From the NCBI RefSeq assembly GCF_006386545.1, contig NZ_SWAR01000014.1, positions 54,596-118,595 of the forward strand: a stretch of 64,000 bases of DNA. Reading direction: 5' to 3'. Under the pieces are notes generated by a model. It was not told where the DNA came from. It made no database searches and worked only from the letters and a program-made list of their open reading frames with translations. Position 1 is the stretch's first letter. Every line of letters starts with the position of its first letter. Positions 9,186 through 17,515 of this stretch are shown here, in pieces. The translations under genes were made by a program, and so were the position numbers. Origin of the DNA: Methylibium rhizosphaerae. Its GTDB lineage: Bacteria > Pseudomonadota > Gammaproteobacteria > Burkholderiales > Burkholderiaceae_C.

Positions 9186-9271
9186 GGGCGCCTCCACATC
9201 TCGATGTGAGGGATGTCGTCTTCGAGATATTCGTCGCCGACGCTCTCGAAGCCAAGCGAACCGTAGAAGCG
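9182..9271 (-). pseudogene. 3' remnant of a GNAT acetyltransferase gene
   Basis: The 86 bp between the NADP-oxidoreductase stop and the AidB-like ATG are not random spacer. Read on the minus strand in frame from the base after the TGA, they give RFYGSLGFESVGDEYLED, then DIPHIEMWRRP and a stop. This is the C-terminal signature of ElaA/YjcF-type GNAT N-acetyltransferases (FY...LGF...G..f.EdgIPHieM), complete to its natural end. No start codon or upstream GNAT sequence remains. The simplest reading is a deletion that removed the 5' part of a GNAT gene once located between the two flanking genes. The residual stop overlaps the downstream ATG, preserving the old gene junction. Confidence 0.75.
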
Positions 9272-10291
9272 TCAGACCAGCTGGACCAGCTGCTTGCCGA
9301 AGTTGCGGCCCTTGAGCAGGCCGAGGAAGGCCTCTGGCGCGCTCTCGATGCCTTCGGCCACCGTCTCGCGGTACTTGAGCTTGCCGGTGGCCACCAGCAT
9401 GCCGAGTTCCTTCAGCGCCTCGGGCCACGCCTCCATGTGCTCGCTGACGATGAAGCCCTCGATCTTGAGCCGGTTCACCAGGATGAGCTGGGGCGCCGAC
9501 AGCGGGATGGGCTCGCCGTTGTAGCCGGAGATCATGCCGCACATGGCCATGCGGCCGAAGGCGTTCATGCGCAGCATCACCGCGTCGAGGATCATGCCGC
9601 CCACGTTCTCGAAGTAGCCGTCGATGCCCTTCGGGCAGGCGTCCTTCAGCGCCGCGTTGAGCGACTTCACGTCCTTGTGCTGCTTGTAGTCGATGCAGGC
9701 GTCGAAGCCCAGTTCCTCGACCACGTACCTGCACTTGTCGGGGCCGCCGGCAATGCCCACCGCGCGGCAGCCGCGCACCTTGGCCAGCTGCCCCACCGCG
9801 CCGCCCACCGCTCCGCTGGCGGCGCTGACCACCACCGTCTCGCCCGGCTTCGGGTCGATGATCTTCACCAGGCCGTACCAGCCGGTCACGCCCGGCATGC
9901 CCACGGCGCCCAGGTAGGCCGACAGCGGCACGTGGGTCGTGTCCACTTTCTGCAGCACGCCGCGCTGGTTCGCATCGACCAGCTGGTACTGCTGCCAGCC
10001 GCCCATGCCGACCACCTTGTCGCCCACCTTGAAGTGGCTGTTCTTCGACTCGACCACCTCGCCCACCGTGCCGCCGATCATGACTTCGTTCAGCGGCTGC
10101 GGCTGCGCATAGCTCTTGCCTTCGTTCATGCGCCCGCGCATGTAGGGGTCGAGCGAGAGGAAATGGTTGCGCACGAGCACCTGGCCCTCGGCGAGCGCGG
10201 GCACGGGCTGCTCGACCAGCTTGAAGTTGTCGACGGTGGGTTCGCCTTGCGGGCGGGAGGCGAGCAGGATCTGCTTGTTGAGGGTGGCCAT
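9272..10291 (-). CDS. NADP-dependent medium-chain oxidoreductase (CurA/YncB-like)
   Basis: 339-aa zinc-free medium-chain dehydrogenase/reductase of the 2-alkenal reductase, curcumin reductase or leukotriene B4 dehydrogenase group. Evidence: NHFLSLDPYMRGRM (family signature near residues 43-56), the nucleotide motif SAASGAVGGAVGQLAK, YFENVGG and GFIVSEHM. ATG 10291 has a good Shine-Dalgarno (GGAG, 6 nt upstream). It is followed directly, in the same frame, by a residual GNAT tail. Members reduce alpha,beta-unsaturated carbonyls; the substrate here is not evident, but it lies in an acyl-CoA catabolic cluster. Confidence 0.92.
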   Translation of the reverse strand: MATLNKQILLASRPQGEPTVDNFKLVEQPVPALAEGQVLVRNHFLSLDPYMRGRMNEGKSYAQPQPLNEVMIGGTVGEVVESKNSHFKVGDKVVGMGGWQQYQLVDANQRGVLQKVDTTHVPLSAYLGAVGMPGVTGWYGLVKIIDPKPGETVVVSAASGAVGGAVGQLAKVRGCRAVGIAGGPDKCRYVVEELGFDACIDYKQHKDVKSLNAALKDACPKGIDGYFENVGGMILDAVMLRMNAFGRMAMCGMISGYNGEPIPLSAPQLILVNRLKIEGFIVSEHMEAWPEALKELGMLVATGKLKYRETVAEGIESAPEAFLGLLKGRNFGKQLVQLV

Positions 10292-10318
10292 GGTGGTCTC
10301 CAGGTCTGTTGGTGCTGG

Positions 10319-10786
10319 TCAATCGGAACCGGCGCCGCCGAGGGTCGTGCCCTCGCGGCGCTGCAGGGGTTTCACGCTGCGCTTCTCGCCCGGCAGCGCG
10401 CGCAGGTACTTGAAGGTGCCGGTGGCATGGGCGCACAGCTCGCCGGCTTCGTTGAGGATCGAGGCTTCGCAGAAGGCCAGGGTGGCCGTGCGGTGCAGCA
10501 GCCTGCCGACGGCGCGCAGCCGGCCTTCGCCCGGCAGCATGAAGCTGGTCTTCATCTCGATGGTCACGACGCCGGGGCCGAAGCCTTCCTGGTCGCGGTT
10601 GACGCTGCGGGCCGCATGCGCCATCGCCACGTCGAGCAGCGTCATGCTCACGCCGCCGTGCGCCACCTTGAAGGAGTTGAAGTGGGTTTCGGTGAGGGCC
10701 AGCTGCAGCTCGGCTTCGCCGTCGCCGATGCGGGTGAGCTCGAAGCCCAGGGCCTCGACGAACGGAATGTGAACCGGAAACTCCAT
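10319..10786 (-). CDS. PaaI-type hotdog thioesterase
   Basis: 155-aa hotdog-fold acyl-CoA thioesterase of the PaaI/YdiI type. The core motif HGGVSMTLLDVAMAHAAR carries the helix with the catalytic Asp, and ETHFNSFKVAHGG precedes it. ATG 10786 (MEFPVHIPFVEALGFEL) is preferred. An alternative ATG at 10810 would overlap the upstream SDR gene by 11 bp and add eight residues; neither has a strong Shine-Dalgarno. It probably releases CoA from intermediates of the surrounding beta-oxidation genes. Confidence 0.88.
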   Translation of the reverse strand: MEFPVHIPFVEALGFELTRIGDGEAELQLALTETHFNSFKVAHGGVSMTLLDVAMAHAARSVNRDQEGFGPGVVTIEMKTSFMLPGEGRLRAVGRLLHRTATLAFCEASILNEAGELCAHATGTFKYLRALPGEKRSVKPLQRREGTTLGGAGSD

Positions 10787-10799
10787 GGTCCGCGCGGCG

Positions 10800-11588
10800 T
10801 CAGGCGCCATGGACGGCGCTCACGCCACCGTCGACCGCCAGGATCTGCCCGGTGATGTGCTTGCCGGCGTCGGAGGCGAACAGCAGCGCGGCGCCCTTCA
10901 GGTCCTCGTCGTCGCCGATGCGGCGCAGCGGCGCATGCTGGGCCAGCGCCTCCACGCCCACACGCTCCAGCGTGCCGCGCGTCATCTTGCTCGGGAAGAA
11001 GCCCGGTGCGATGGCATTGACGGTGATGCCGTACTTGCCCCATTCGCCGGCGAGCGCCCGGGTGAAGTTGACCGCTGCCCCCTTGCTCGTGTGATAGGCG
11101 ATGGCATCGAGCACCGACGAGCCCGCGAGGCCCGCGATCGAGGCCACGTTGATGATGCGGCCGCGCTGCCGCGGGATCATGCTCAGCCGGCCGATCGCCT
11201 GCGAGAGCAGGAACATGCTGCGGATGTTGAGGTTCATCACCTTGTCCCAGGCCTCGACCGGATGGCTCTCGGCCGGAGCGCCCCAGGTGGCGCCGGCGTT
11301 GTTGACCAGGATGTCGACCTGGCCCAGGCGCTCCATCGCCTCTGTGGCGATGCGCTGGATGTCGCTTTCAGCGCTGGCGTCGGCGGCGATCCAGCGGGTG
11401 TCGATGCCCTTGGCCTGCAGGTGCGCGGCAGACTCTTCCAGGTCGGCTGCCTTGCGCGAGGTGAGCAGGATCTTCGCGCCCGCCTCGCCCAGGCTCTCGG
11501 CGATCTGAAGGCCCAGGCCGCGCGAGCCGCCGGTCACGAGGGCCGTGCGGCCGGTCAGGTCGAGAAGCGTCTGGATGCTGCGGGTCAT
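10800..11588 (-). CDS. SDR family oxidoreductase
   Basis: 262-aa classical SDR. Motifs: TGGSRGLG cofactor site, NNAGATWGAP, catalytic Ser in NVASIAGLAG, YHTSKGA (Tyr/Lys), and PGFFPSKMT after strand 6. It resembles gluconate 5-dehydrogenase and 3-oxoacyl reductase-like members. ATG 11588 has GGAG upstream (GGAGACAACCTCACC). It lies 13 bp before the thioesterase on the same strand. In this cluster a 3-hydroxyacyl or alcohol substrate is plausible but not proven. Confidence 0.92.
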   Translation of the reverse strand: MTRSIQTLLDLTGRTALVTGGSRGLGLQIAESLGEAGAKILLTSRKAADLEESAAHLQAKGIDTRWIAADASAESDIQRIATEAMERLGQVDILVNNAGATWGAPAESHPVEAWDKVMNLNIRSMFLLSQAIGRLSMIPRQRGRIINVASIAGLAGSSVLDAIAYHTSKGAAVNFTRALAGEWGKYGITVNAIAPGFFPSKMTRGTLERVGVEALAQHAPLRRIGDDEDLKGAALLFASDAGKHITGQILAVDGGVSAVHGA

Positions 11589-11618
11589 GGTGAGGTTGTC
11601 TCCGGTGTTTCTGGGGGG

Positions 11619-11915
11619 CTATGCGGGCGTGCCGGCGGTGTCGTAGTCGAGCACCGCGCGGGTTTCGCGCAGGGGCCCGAGCTCGGCGCTGACGGCCTTG
11701 TGTTGCGGATGGATCTGGTAGGCGTCGAGCGCGGCCTTGTCGGTGAAGGTGGACACCAGCACGACGTCGGCATTGGCCTCCAGGCCTTCGCAGCGGATGC
11801 CGACGTCGAACTCCACGATGCCGGGCACCAGGGCCTTGCAGGTGTCGAGCAGGGCCTTGAACCGCGGCGCGTCACCGGCGTGCTTGAGCTTCCAGATCAC
11901 CACGTGGCGGATCAT
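11619..11915 (-). CDS. Dabb-domain (stress-responsive alpha/beta barrel) protein
   Basis: 98-aa dimeric alpha/beta-barrel (Dabb) protein. The sequence opens IRHVVIWKLKHAG, the typical first strand, and contains VVLVSTFTDKAALDAYQIHPQHKAV, a Dabb hallmark whose histidine is often at the active site. ATG overlaps the stop of the small membrane protein by 4 bp (ATGA). Members include cyclases, degradative enzymes and stress proteins; no specific reaction can be assigned. Confidence 0.85.
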   Translation of the reverse strand: MIRHVVIWKLKHAGDAPRFKALLDTCKALVPGIVEFDVGIRCEGLEANADVVLVSTFTDKAALDAYQIHPQHKAVSAELGPLRETRAVLDYDTAGTPA

Positions 11916-12121
11916 GGCCTGGCCTTTCCCTGGCCGCTGTCACCCAGGCGCGACCTCACGTAGATCAGCACCACGCCGACCGCGGCCGTCACGCCGCCGA
12001 TGGCGGTGACCACGGTGCCCAGCACCGCGTCCTGCCGCATGACGAAAAGGCCCAGGCTCACCGCCAGCAGGCCGCCGTAGATCAGCACCCAGACCCAGGT
12101 TTCGAGCGTCGAAGCTTTCAT
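11912..12121 (-). CDS. small inner-membrane protein, two predicted helices
   Basis: 69-aa hypothetical protein with two hydrophobic segments, about residues 8-28 (WVWVLIYGGLLAVSLGLFVM) and 33-55 (GTVVTAIGGVTAAVGVVLIYV), and a basic C-terminal tail. It is translationally coupled to the Dabb gene by an ATGA overlap and lies 27 bp after an acyl-CoA dehydrogenase. There is no recognised domain. The tight coupling supports it being a real gene. Confidence 0.7.
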   Translation of the reverse strand: MKASTLETWVWVLIYGGLLAVSLGLFVMRQDAVLGTVVTAIGGVTAAVGVVLIYVRSRLGDSGQGKARP

Positions 12122-12148
12122 GAAGAGTGGTTCGTCAGTGGTTGAACA

Positions 12149-14071
12149 TCAGAACCATTCTGCTCTGGCTTCGCGGCAGGTCGCGTCGCGGCTGGCCACC
12201 ACGGCCAGCCAGGCCTCGGTCTTGGGCAACTCGTAGCGGAAGAAGTAGCGCGCGGCGGCCAGCTTGCCCTGGTGGAAGTCGCTGTCGTGGCCGTGCGCGG
12301 CCAGGGCCACGTCGAGCCACAGCCACGCGAGCACGGTGTGGCCGAAGGCCTGCAGGTAGGGCGTCGCATTGGCCAGCGCCTCCTCGGGCACCGCGGTGGA
12401 CCAGGCCGCCTTGGTGGCGTTGCCCAGCCGCTTGAGCGCGGCGGCCAGAGCATTGGCCTGCTCGGCGAGCCCGGCCACCTGCATGGCGCGCTCGATGGTC
12501 TGGTTCACCCGGCCGGCCAGCTTCATGAGCCCGGCGCCGCCCTCCATGACGACCTTGCGGCCCAGCAGGTCCAGCCCCTGGATGCCGTGGGTGCCCTCGT
12601 GGATCATGTTGAGCCGGTTGTCGCGCCAGTACTGCTCGACCGGAAAGTCGCGCGTGTAGCCGTAGCCGCCCAGCACCTGGATGGCCAGGCTGTTGGCCTC
12701 CAGGCACCACTCGCTGGGCCAGCTCTTGGCGATGGGCGTCAGCACCTCGAGCAGCAGCTTCGCCTCGCGCGCCGCCTCGGGCGAGCCGGTCTGTTCTTCG
12801 TCGACCAGGCGCGCGCAATACAGCTCCAGCGCCAGCGCGCCTTCGCAATACGCCTTCTGCGCCAGCAGCATGCGCTTCACGTCGGCGTGTTCGATGATCG
12901 CCACCTGCGGCGCGGCGGCGTCCTTGCCGCCCACCCCCACCGGCCGCCCCTGCGGGCGCTGCTTCGCATAGTCGAGCGACGCGAGGTAGCCGGCATAGCC
13001 CAGCATGGTGGCGCCCAGGCCGACCCCGATGCGGGCCTCGTTCATCATGTGGAACATGCAGCGCAGGCCGTCGCCGGGCCGGCCGACGAGGTAGCCGATG
13101 GCCCCTGGACCGCCGCGCACCTGGAACCTGCCTTCGCCGAAGTTGAGCAGGGTGTTGGTGGTGCCGCGGTAGCCGAGCTTGTGGTTGAGGCCCGCCAGCG
13201 CGACGTCGTTGCGTTCCGTCAGGCGGACCCGCGCACCCTCACCCCTGCCCTCTCCCGCCAGCGGGAGAGGGTGCGCGCCGTTCTCCCCCTCGCCCGCTGG
13301 CGGGAGAGGGTCGGGGTGAGGGGCGTCCAGCTCGACCAACCATTTCGGCACGATGAACAGCGAGATGCCCTTCACGCCCGGCAGCGGCTTGCCGTCTTCG
13401 CCCGGGATCTTGGCCAGCACGAGGTGGACGATGTTCTCGGTGAGCTCATGCTCGCCGCCCGAGATCCACATCTTGTTGCCCTTGAGGCGATAGCGCGGGC
13501 CCAGCGGGTCGGCTTCGAAGTCGGCGCCGTCGGGCACCGCCCGGGTCGCCACGTCGCTGAGGCTGGAGCCGGCCTGCGGCTCCGACAGGCACATGGTGCC
13601 GAACCAGCGGCCGGCGAACTCGTTCTTCGCGAACACCTCGCGCTGCATGTCGGTGCCGTGGGCCATCAGCAGGCTGGCATTGCCGCTGGTGAGCATGGCG
13701 TAGCCCCCCATCGACACGCTGGCCATCGAGAAGAAGCTGTTGGCGGCCATCTCGATGACGCAGGGCAGCTGCATGCCCCCCACTTCATATGGCTGCGCCG
13801 CGGCCAGCATGCCGCTTTCGGCATAGGCCCGCGTGGCCTCGCGCGTGGCTTCGGGCAGGTGCACCCGTTCGCCGTCGAAATGGGGCTCCTGCGTGTCGGA
13901 CAGGCGGTTGAACGGCGCGAACTTCTCGCGCGCGATGCGCTCGCAGGTGTCGAGCACCGAGTCGAAGGTCTCGCGCGAGTGGTCGGCAAACCGCTCGCGC
14001 TCGTTCAGGCCGTCGGCATGGAGCCAGTCGTAGAGCAGGAAGTCGAGGGTGGCTCGCATGCCGACAGCCAT
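12149..14071 (-). CDS. acyl-CoA dehydrogenase (large FadE-type) with an in-frame REP-like insertion
   Basis: About 640-aa acyl-CoA dehydrogenase with a C-terminal extension. Motifs: TMCLSEPQAGSSLSD (flavin/substrate loop), KMWISGGEHEL, NHKLGYRGTTNTLLNFG, MNEARIGVGLGA, LGGYGYTRDFPVEQYWRD. The start at 14071 overlaps the thiolase stop by one base; ATG 14059 (MRATLDFLLYDW) is an equally good start. Between FIVPKWLVELD and TERNDVALAG, about 30 residues (PHPDPLPPAGEGENG and following) are encoded by a palindromic repeat and are foreign to the family. The frame stays intact, so the enzyme may still function, with a surface loop. It probably performs the first beta-oxidation step for the cluster. 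Confidence 0.92.
   Translation of the reverse strand: MAVGMRATLDFLLYDWLHADGLNERERFADHSRETFDSVLDTCERIAREKFAPFNRLSDTQEPHFDGERVHLPEATREATRAYAESGMLAAAQPYEVGGMQLPCVIEMAANSFFSMASVSMGGYAMLTSGNASLLMAHGTDMQREVFAKNEFAGRWFGTMCLSEPQAGSSLSDVATRAVPDGADFEADPLGPRYRLKGNKMWISGGEHELTENIVHLVLAKIPGEDGKPLPGVKGISLFIVPKWLVELDAPHPDPLPPAGEGENGAHPLPLAGEGRGEGARVRLTERNDVALAGLNHKLGYRGTTNTLLNFGEGRFQVRGGPGAIGYLVGRPGDGLRCMFHMMNEARIGVGLGATMLGYAGYLASLDYAKQRPQGRPVGVGGKDAAAPQVAIIEHADVKRMLLAQKAYCEGALALELYCARLVDEEQTGSPEAAREAKLLLEVLTPIAKSWPSEWCLEANSLAIQVLGGYGYTRDFPVEQYWRDNRLNMIHEGTHGIQGLDLLGRKVVMEGGAGLMKLAGRVNQTIERAMQVAGLAEQANALAAALKRLGNATKAAWSTAVPEEALANATPYLQAFGHTVLAWLWLDVALAAHGHDSDFHQGKLAAARYFFRYELPKTEAWLAVVASRDATCREARAEWF
13236..13322. 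repeat. REP/BIME-like bipartite palindrome inside a coding region
   Basis: An 87-bp composite inverted repeat. Outer arms are CCCTCACCCC (13236-13245) and GGGGTGAGGG (13313-13322). Inside are two hairpins: 13248-13271 (CCCTCTCCCGC/GCGGGAGAGGG, perfect) and 13287-13310 (same core with one mismatch), separated by about 15 bp. This is the layout of dispersed extragenic palindromes often seen between genes of high-GC proteobacteria. Its length is 29 codons exactly, and it sits in frame within the acyl-CoA dehydrogenase gene. No second copy was seen in this window. Confidence 0.85.
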
Positions 14072-15246
14072 CACAGGACTTCGAACACGCCAGCCGCTCC
14101 CATGCCGCCGCCGATGCACATCGTCACGCACACCTTCCGGGCGCCGCGGCGCCTGCCTTCGATGAGCGCATGGCCGGTGAGGCGCTGGCCGCTCACGCCA
14201 TAGGGGTGGCCGATGGCGATGGCGCCGCCGTTGACGTTGAGCCGGTCCATGGGAATGCCCAGCGTGTCGGCGCAGTACAGCACCTGCACCGCGAAGGCCT
14301 CGTTGAGCTCCCACAGGTCGATGTCGGAGACCTTCAGGCCCAGGCGCTTGAGCACCTTGGGCACGGCGAACACCGGGCCGATGCCCATCTCGTCGGGCTC
14401 GCAGCCGGCGACGGCAAAGCCGAGGAAGCGGCCCAGCGGCTTCAGGCCCTTCTGCTGCGCGTAGGTGTCGCTCACCACCACGCAGGCGCCGGCGCCGTCG
14501 CTGAACTGGCTGGCATTGCCCGCGGCGATCACGCCGCCGGGCAGCGCCGGGCGGATGCCGGACACCGCTTCGAAGGTCGTGCCGGGCCGCAGGCCTTCGT
14601 CCACGCTCACCGTCACTTCCTTGCTGCGCAGGCCGAGCACCGGATCGGCCACGCCGGCGGTCACGGTGATGGGCGCGATCTCGTCGTTGAACCTGCCGGC
14701 TTCCTGCGCGGCGCAGGCCTTCTGCTGGCTGGCGGCACCGTACTGGTCCATGCGCTCGCGGGCGATGCTGTAGCGCTTGGCCACCGTCTCGGCGGTCTGC
14801 AGCATCGACCAGTAGATCTCGGGCTTGTGCTCGCGCAGCCAGCCCTCGGCGATCATGTGCTTGTTGGCCTCGTTCTGCACGCACGAGATGCTTTCCACGC
14901 CGCCGGCCACGTACACGTCGCCCTCGCCCGCGATGATGCGCTGCGCGGCCATCGCGATGGTCTGCAGGCCGCTGGAGCAGAAGCGGTTGACGGTGACGCC
15001 GCCCGCCGTGACCGGCAGGCCGGCGCGCAGGGCGATCTGGCGGGCGATGTTGCTGCCGGTGGCGCCCTCGGGCGTGGCGCAGCCCATCAGCACGTCCTCG
15101 ACGGCGCCGCCTTCGATGCCGGCGCGCTCGACCGCGGCCTTCACCACATGGCCGCCCAGCGTGGCGCCATGGGTCATGTTGAACGAGCCCTTCCAGCTCT
15201 TGGCGAGCGGGGTCCGGGCGGTGGAGACGATCACTGCGTTGGTCAT
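14071..15246 (-). CDS. acetyl-CoA C-acyltransferase (3-ketoacyl-CoA thiolase)
   Basis: 391-aa thiolase that cleaves 3-ketoacyl-CoA with CoA in the last step of beta-oxidation. Nucleophilic Cys lies in [11 protein letters not shown] (about residue 90), the His motif in [16 protein letters not shown], and the second catalytic Cys in [17 protein letters not shown] 15246 has GAGGAA about 6 nt upstream. It lies 41 bp after the FadB-like gene and overlaps the following acyl-CoA dehydrogenase by one base, consistent with one operon. It resembles degradative FadA-type more than biosynthetic PhaA thiolases, by similarity only. Confidence 0.95.
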   Translation of the reverse strand: MTNAVIVSTARTPLAKSWKGSFNMTHGATLGGHVVKAAVERAGIEGGAVEDVLMGCATPEGATGSNIARQIALRAGLPVTAGGVTVNRFCSSGLQTIAMAAQRIIAGEGDVYVAGGVESISCVQNEANKHMIAEGWLREHKPEIYWSMLQTAETVAKRYSIARERMDQYGAASQQKACAAQEAGRFNDEIAPITVTAGVADPVLGLRSKEVTVSVDEGLRPGTTFEAVSGIRPALPGGVIAAGNASQFSDGAGACVVVSDTYAQQKGLKPLGRFLGFAVAGCEPDEMGIGPVFAVPKVLKRLGLKVSDIDLWELNEAFAVQVLYCADTLGIPMDRLNVNGGAIAIGHPYGVSGQRLTGHALIEGRRRGARKVCVTMCIGGGMGAAGVFEVL

Positions 15247-15287
15247 GGTGTGTTCCTCGAATTCGTCGTCGTATCCGGGTGCGGCTC

Positions 15288-17381
15288 TTAGGAGAAGCTC
15301 TTGCCTTCGGCGGCGAGGCGGGCCAGCAGCGGTGCCGGCTCCCAGAACTTCGCGTCGTCATGCGGGTTCTTCGCAAACCGCTTCATCGCCTGCACGACGT
15401 TGAACAGCCCCACCGTGTCGGCATAGTTCATCGGGCCGCCGCGGTGCAGCGGGAAGCCGTAGCCGGTGAGGTAGACCATGTCGATGTCCGAGGCCCGGCT
15501 GGCGATGCCCTCCTCGACGATCCTGGCGCCTTCGTTGACCAGCGAAAACACCAGGCGGTGCACGATCTCGTCGTCGCTGATCTTGCGCGGCGTGATGCCC
15601 AGCTCCTTGCGGTGCTTCTCGATCATCTCGTTGACCACCGGGCTCGGGATCGCGTCGCGCTTGCCCGCCTGGTAGTCGTACCAGCCGGCGCCGGTCTTCT
15701 GGCCGAAGCGGCCCATCTCGCACAGCAGGTCGGCGGTCTTGCTGTAGCGCATGTGGGGCTTCTCGACATAGCGGCGCTTGCGGATGGCCCAGCCGATGTC
15801 GTTGCCGGCGAGGTCGCCCATGCGGAACGGGCCCATCGCGAAGCCGAACTTCTCGACCGCCTTGTCGACCTGCTCGGGCGTCGCGCCCTCCTCGAGCAGG
15901 AACCCGGCCTGGCGGGAGTACTGCTCGATCATGCGGTTGCCGATGAAGCCGTCGCACACGCCCGACACCACCGCGGTCTTCCTGATCTTCTTGGCGATCT
16001 GCATCACCGTGGCCAGCACGTCCTTGGCGGTCTTGTCGCCGCGCACCACCTCCAGCAGCTTCATCACGTTGGCCGGGCTGAAGAAGTGCATGCCGACCAC
16101 ATCCTGCGGGCGCTTCGTGAAACCGGCGATCTTGTTGACGTCGAGCGTCGAGGTGTTGGAGGCCAGGATCGCACCCGGCTTCATCACCTCGTCGAGCGTC
16201 TTGAACACCTTCTCCTTCACGCCCAGTTCCTCGAACACAGCCTCGATCACGAGGTCGGCATCCCGGATGCCGCTGTAGTCGAGCGTGGTGGACAGCAGGC
16301 TCATGCGCTGTTCGTACTTGTCCTGCTTGAGCTTGCCCTTCTTGACCTGGGCCTCGTAGTTCTTGCGGATCGTGGCGATGCCGCGGTCCAGCGCCTCCTG
16401 CTTCATCTCGAGGATGGTGACCGGGATGCCGGCATTCAGGAAGTTCATCGAGATGCCGCCACCCATGGTGCCGGCGCCGATGACGGCCACCTTCTCGATC
16501 TTGCGGATCGGCGTGTCTTCCGGCACGTCCGGGATCTTGCTGACGGCGCGCTCGGCGAAGAACGCATGGCGCAGCGCCTTGCATTCCGGCGTGAACATCA
16601 GGCCCACGAAGAGTTCGCGCTCATAGGCCATGCCGTCCTCGAACCGGCGCTTGAGGGAGGCTTCCACCGCGTCCACGCACTTCAGCGGGGCCGGGAAGTT
16701 GCGCGACATCGCGCCCACCGTGTTGCGGGCGAACTGGAAGAAGGCATCGGCGTTCGGATGCTCGACCTTGAGGTTGCGCACCAGCGGCAGCGGCCGCTTG
16801 TCGGCCACGTCTCTTGCAAAGGCGATGGCGGCTTCGACCACGTCGCCCTCGGCCAGCTTGTCGAAGAGCTTCTGGCCGGGCAGGCCGGCGAGCACCTCGC
16901 TCTTGACCGGCTCGCCGCTCACGATCATGTTGAGGGCGGTTTCCACGCCGAGCACGCGCGGCAGGCGCTGGGTGCCGCCGGCGCCGGGCACGAGGCCGAT
17001 CTTCACCTCGGGCAGCGCCACCTGCGTGCCGGGCGCTGCCACGCGGTAATGGCAGCCGAGCGACAGCTCCAGGCCGCCGCCCATGCACACGCTGTGGATG
17101 GCCGCCACCACGGGCTTGCTGCTGTTCTCGACCGTCTTGATGACCGACAGCAGGTTGGGCTCGGCCAGGGCCTTGGGCGTTCCGAATTCGCGGATGTCGG
17201 CACCGCCCGAAAAGGCCTTGCCGGCGCCGGTGATGACGATGGCCTTGACCGCTGCGTCGTTCTCGGCGCGCTCGATGCCGTCGGTGAGGCCCTTGCGGGT
17301 CTCGTAGCCGAGGCCGTTCACCGGGGGGTTGTCGAGCGTGATGACGGCGACGTTGCCGCGCAGTTCGTAGGTAGCACTCAT
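15288..17381 (-). CDS. FadB/FadJ-like enoyl-CoA hydratase/3-hydroxyacyl-CoA dehydrogenase
   Basis: 697-aa bifunctional beta-oxidation enzyme. The N-terminal crotonase domain (about 1-190) has [13 protein letters not shown] and the oxyanion/Glu region [19 protein letters not shown]. The Rossmann 3-hydroxyacyl-CoA dehydrogenase domain begins at [13 protein letters not shown] (about residue 300). It continues with [14 protein letters not shown] and [12 protein letters not shown], followed by the C-terminal domain ([12 protein letters not shown]). ATG 17381 is the first start after the promoter region. A near-perfect operator palindrome lies about 42 bp upstream. The thiolase follows after 41 bp. 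Confidence 0.96.
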   Translation of the reverse strand: MSATYELRGNVAVITLDNPPVNGLGYETRKGLTDGIERAENDAAVKAIVITGAGKAFSGGADIREFGTPKALAEPNLLSVIKTVENSSKPVVAAIHSVCMGGGLELSLGCHYRVAAPGTQVALPEVKIGLVPGAGGTQRLPRVLGVETALNMIVSGEPVKSEVLAGLPGQKLFDKLAEGDVVEAAIAFARDVADKRPLPLVRNLKVEHPNADAFFQFARNTVGAMSRNFPAPLKCVDAVEASLKRRFEDGMAYERELFVGLMFTPECKALRHAFFAERAVSKIPDVPEDTPIRKIEKVAVIGAGTMGGGISMNFLNAGIPVTILEMKQEALDRGIATIRKNYEAQVKKGKLKQDKYEQRMSLLSTTLDYSGIRDADLVIEAVFEELGVKEKVFKTLDEVMKPGAILASNTSTLDVNKIAGFTKRPQDVVGMHFFSPANVMKLLEVVRGDKTAKDVLATVMQIAKKIRKTAVVSGVCDGFIGNRMIEQYSRQAGFLLEEGATPEQVDKAVEKFGFAMGPFRMGDLAGNDIGWAIRKRRYVEKPHMRYSKTADLLCEMGRFGQKTGAGWYDYQAGKRDAIPSPVVNEMIEKHRKELGITPRKISDDEIVHRLVFSLVNEGARIVEEGIASRASDIDMVYLTGYGFPLHRGGPMNYADTVGLFNVVQAMKRFAKNPHDDAKFWEPAPLLARLAAEGKSFS

Positions 17382-17422
17382 CCGTAGGCCTCGCTTGCTG
17401 AGTTGAGCTCGGGCGAGCTCGA

Positions 17423-17442
17423 AATAGAACGATCGTTCGATT
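17423..17442. promoter_or_regulatory. operator-like palindrome upstream of the FadB-like gene
   Basis: The core GAACGATCGTTC (17427-17438) is a perfect 12-bp palindrome; with one mismatched pair it extends to a 20-bp dyad. It sits 42-61 bp before the ATG of the FadB-like gene, where an operator would overlap the promoter. Dyads of this form are typical of TetR-family regulators, several of which (FadR, PsrA types) control beta-oxidation operons. No TetR gene lies in the window. Confidence 0.6.
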
Positions 17443-17451
17443 CTAGGAATC

Positions 17452-17495
17452 AAAAAAGCCGGCGCTGTCTCATCAGTGACAAGGAACGCCGGCTT
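17452..17495 (-). terminator. rho-independent terminator after livF
   Basis: On the minus strand a 9-bp stem AAGCCGGCG/CGCCGGCTT with a 22-nt loop is followed by TTTTTTG. It starts about 20 bp after the livF stop, separating the transporter transcript from the FadB-like operon downstream. Confidence 0.75.
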
Positions 17496-17515
17496 CGGAG
17501 GTTTTGCACCCTGGT

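Noticed and set aside
7536..10436. A 966-codon open minus-strand frame covering the AidB-like gene and the genes upstream
   Set aside because: Only residues after MNPLAQTHEVF resemble a protein family. The upstream part is the low-complexity antiphase reading of the oxidoreductase and thioesterase genes; high GC keeps such frames open.
13236..13322. The double hairpin as a transcription terminator within a gene
   Set aside because: It lies in the middle of an intact conserved ORF and has no U-run on either strand. The outer CCCTCACCCC/GGGGTGAGGG arms fit a dispersed REP-like element.
12149..15376. A 1075-codon frame suggesting a thiolase-dehydrogenase fusion
   Set aside because: The thiolase is encoded in a different frame with its own start and stop. 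The extra N-terminal residues are Arg/Gly-rich shadow sequence.
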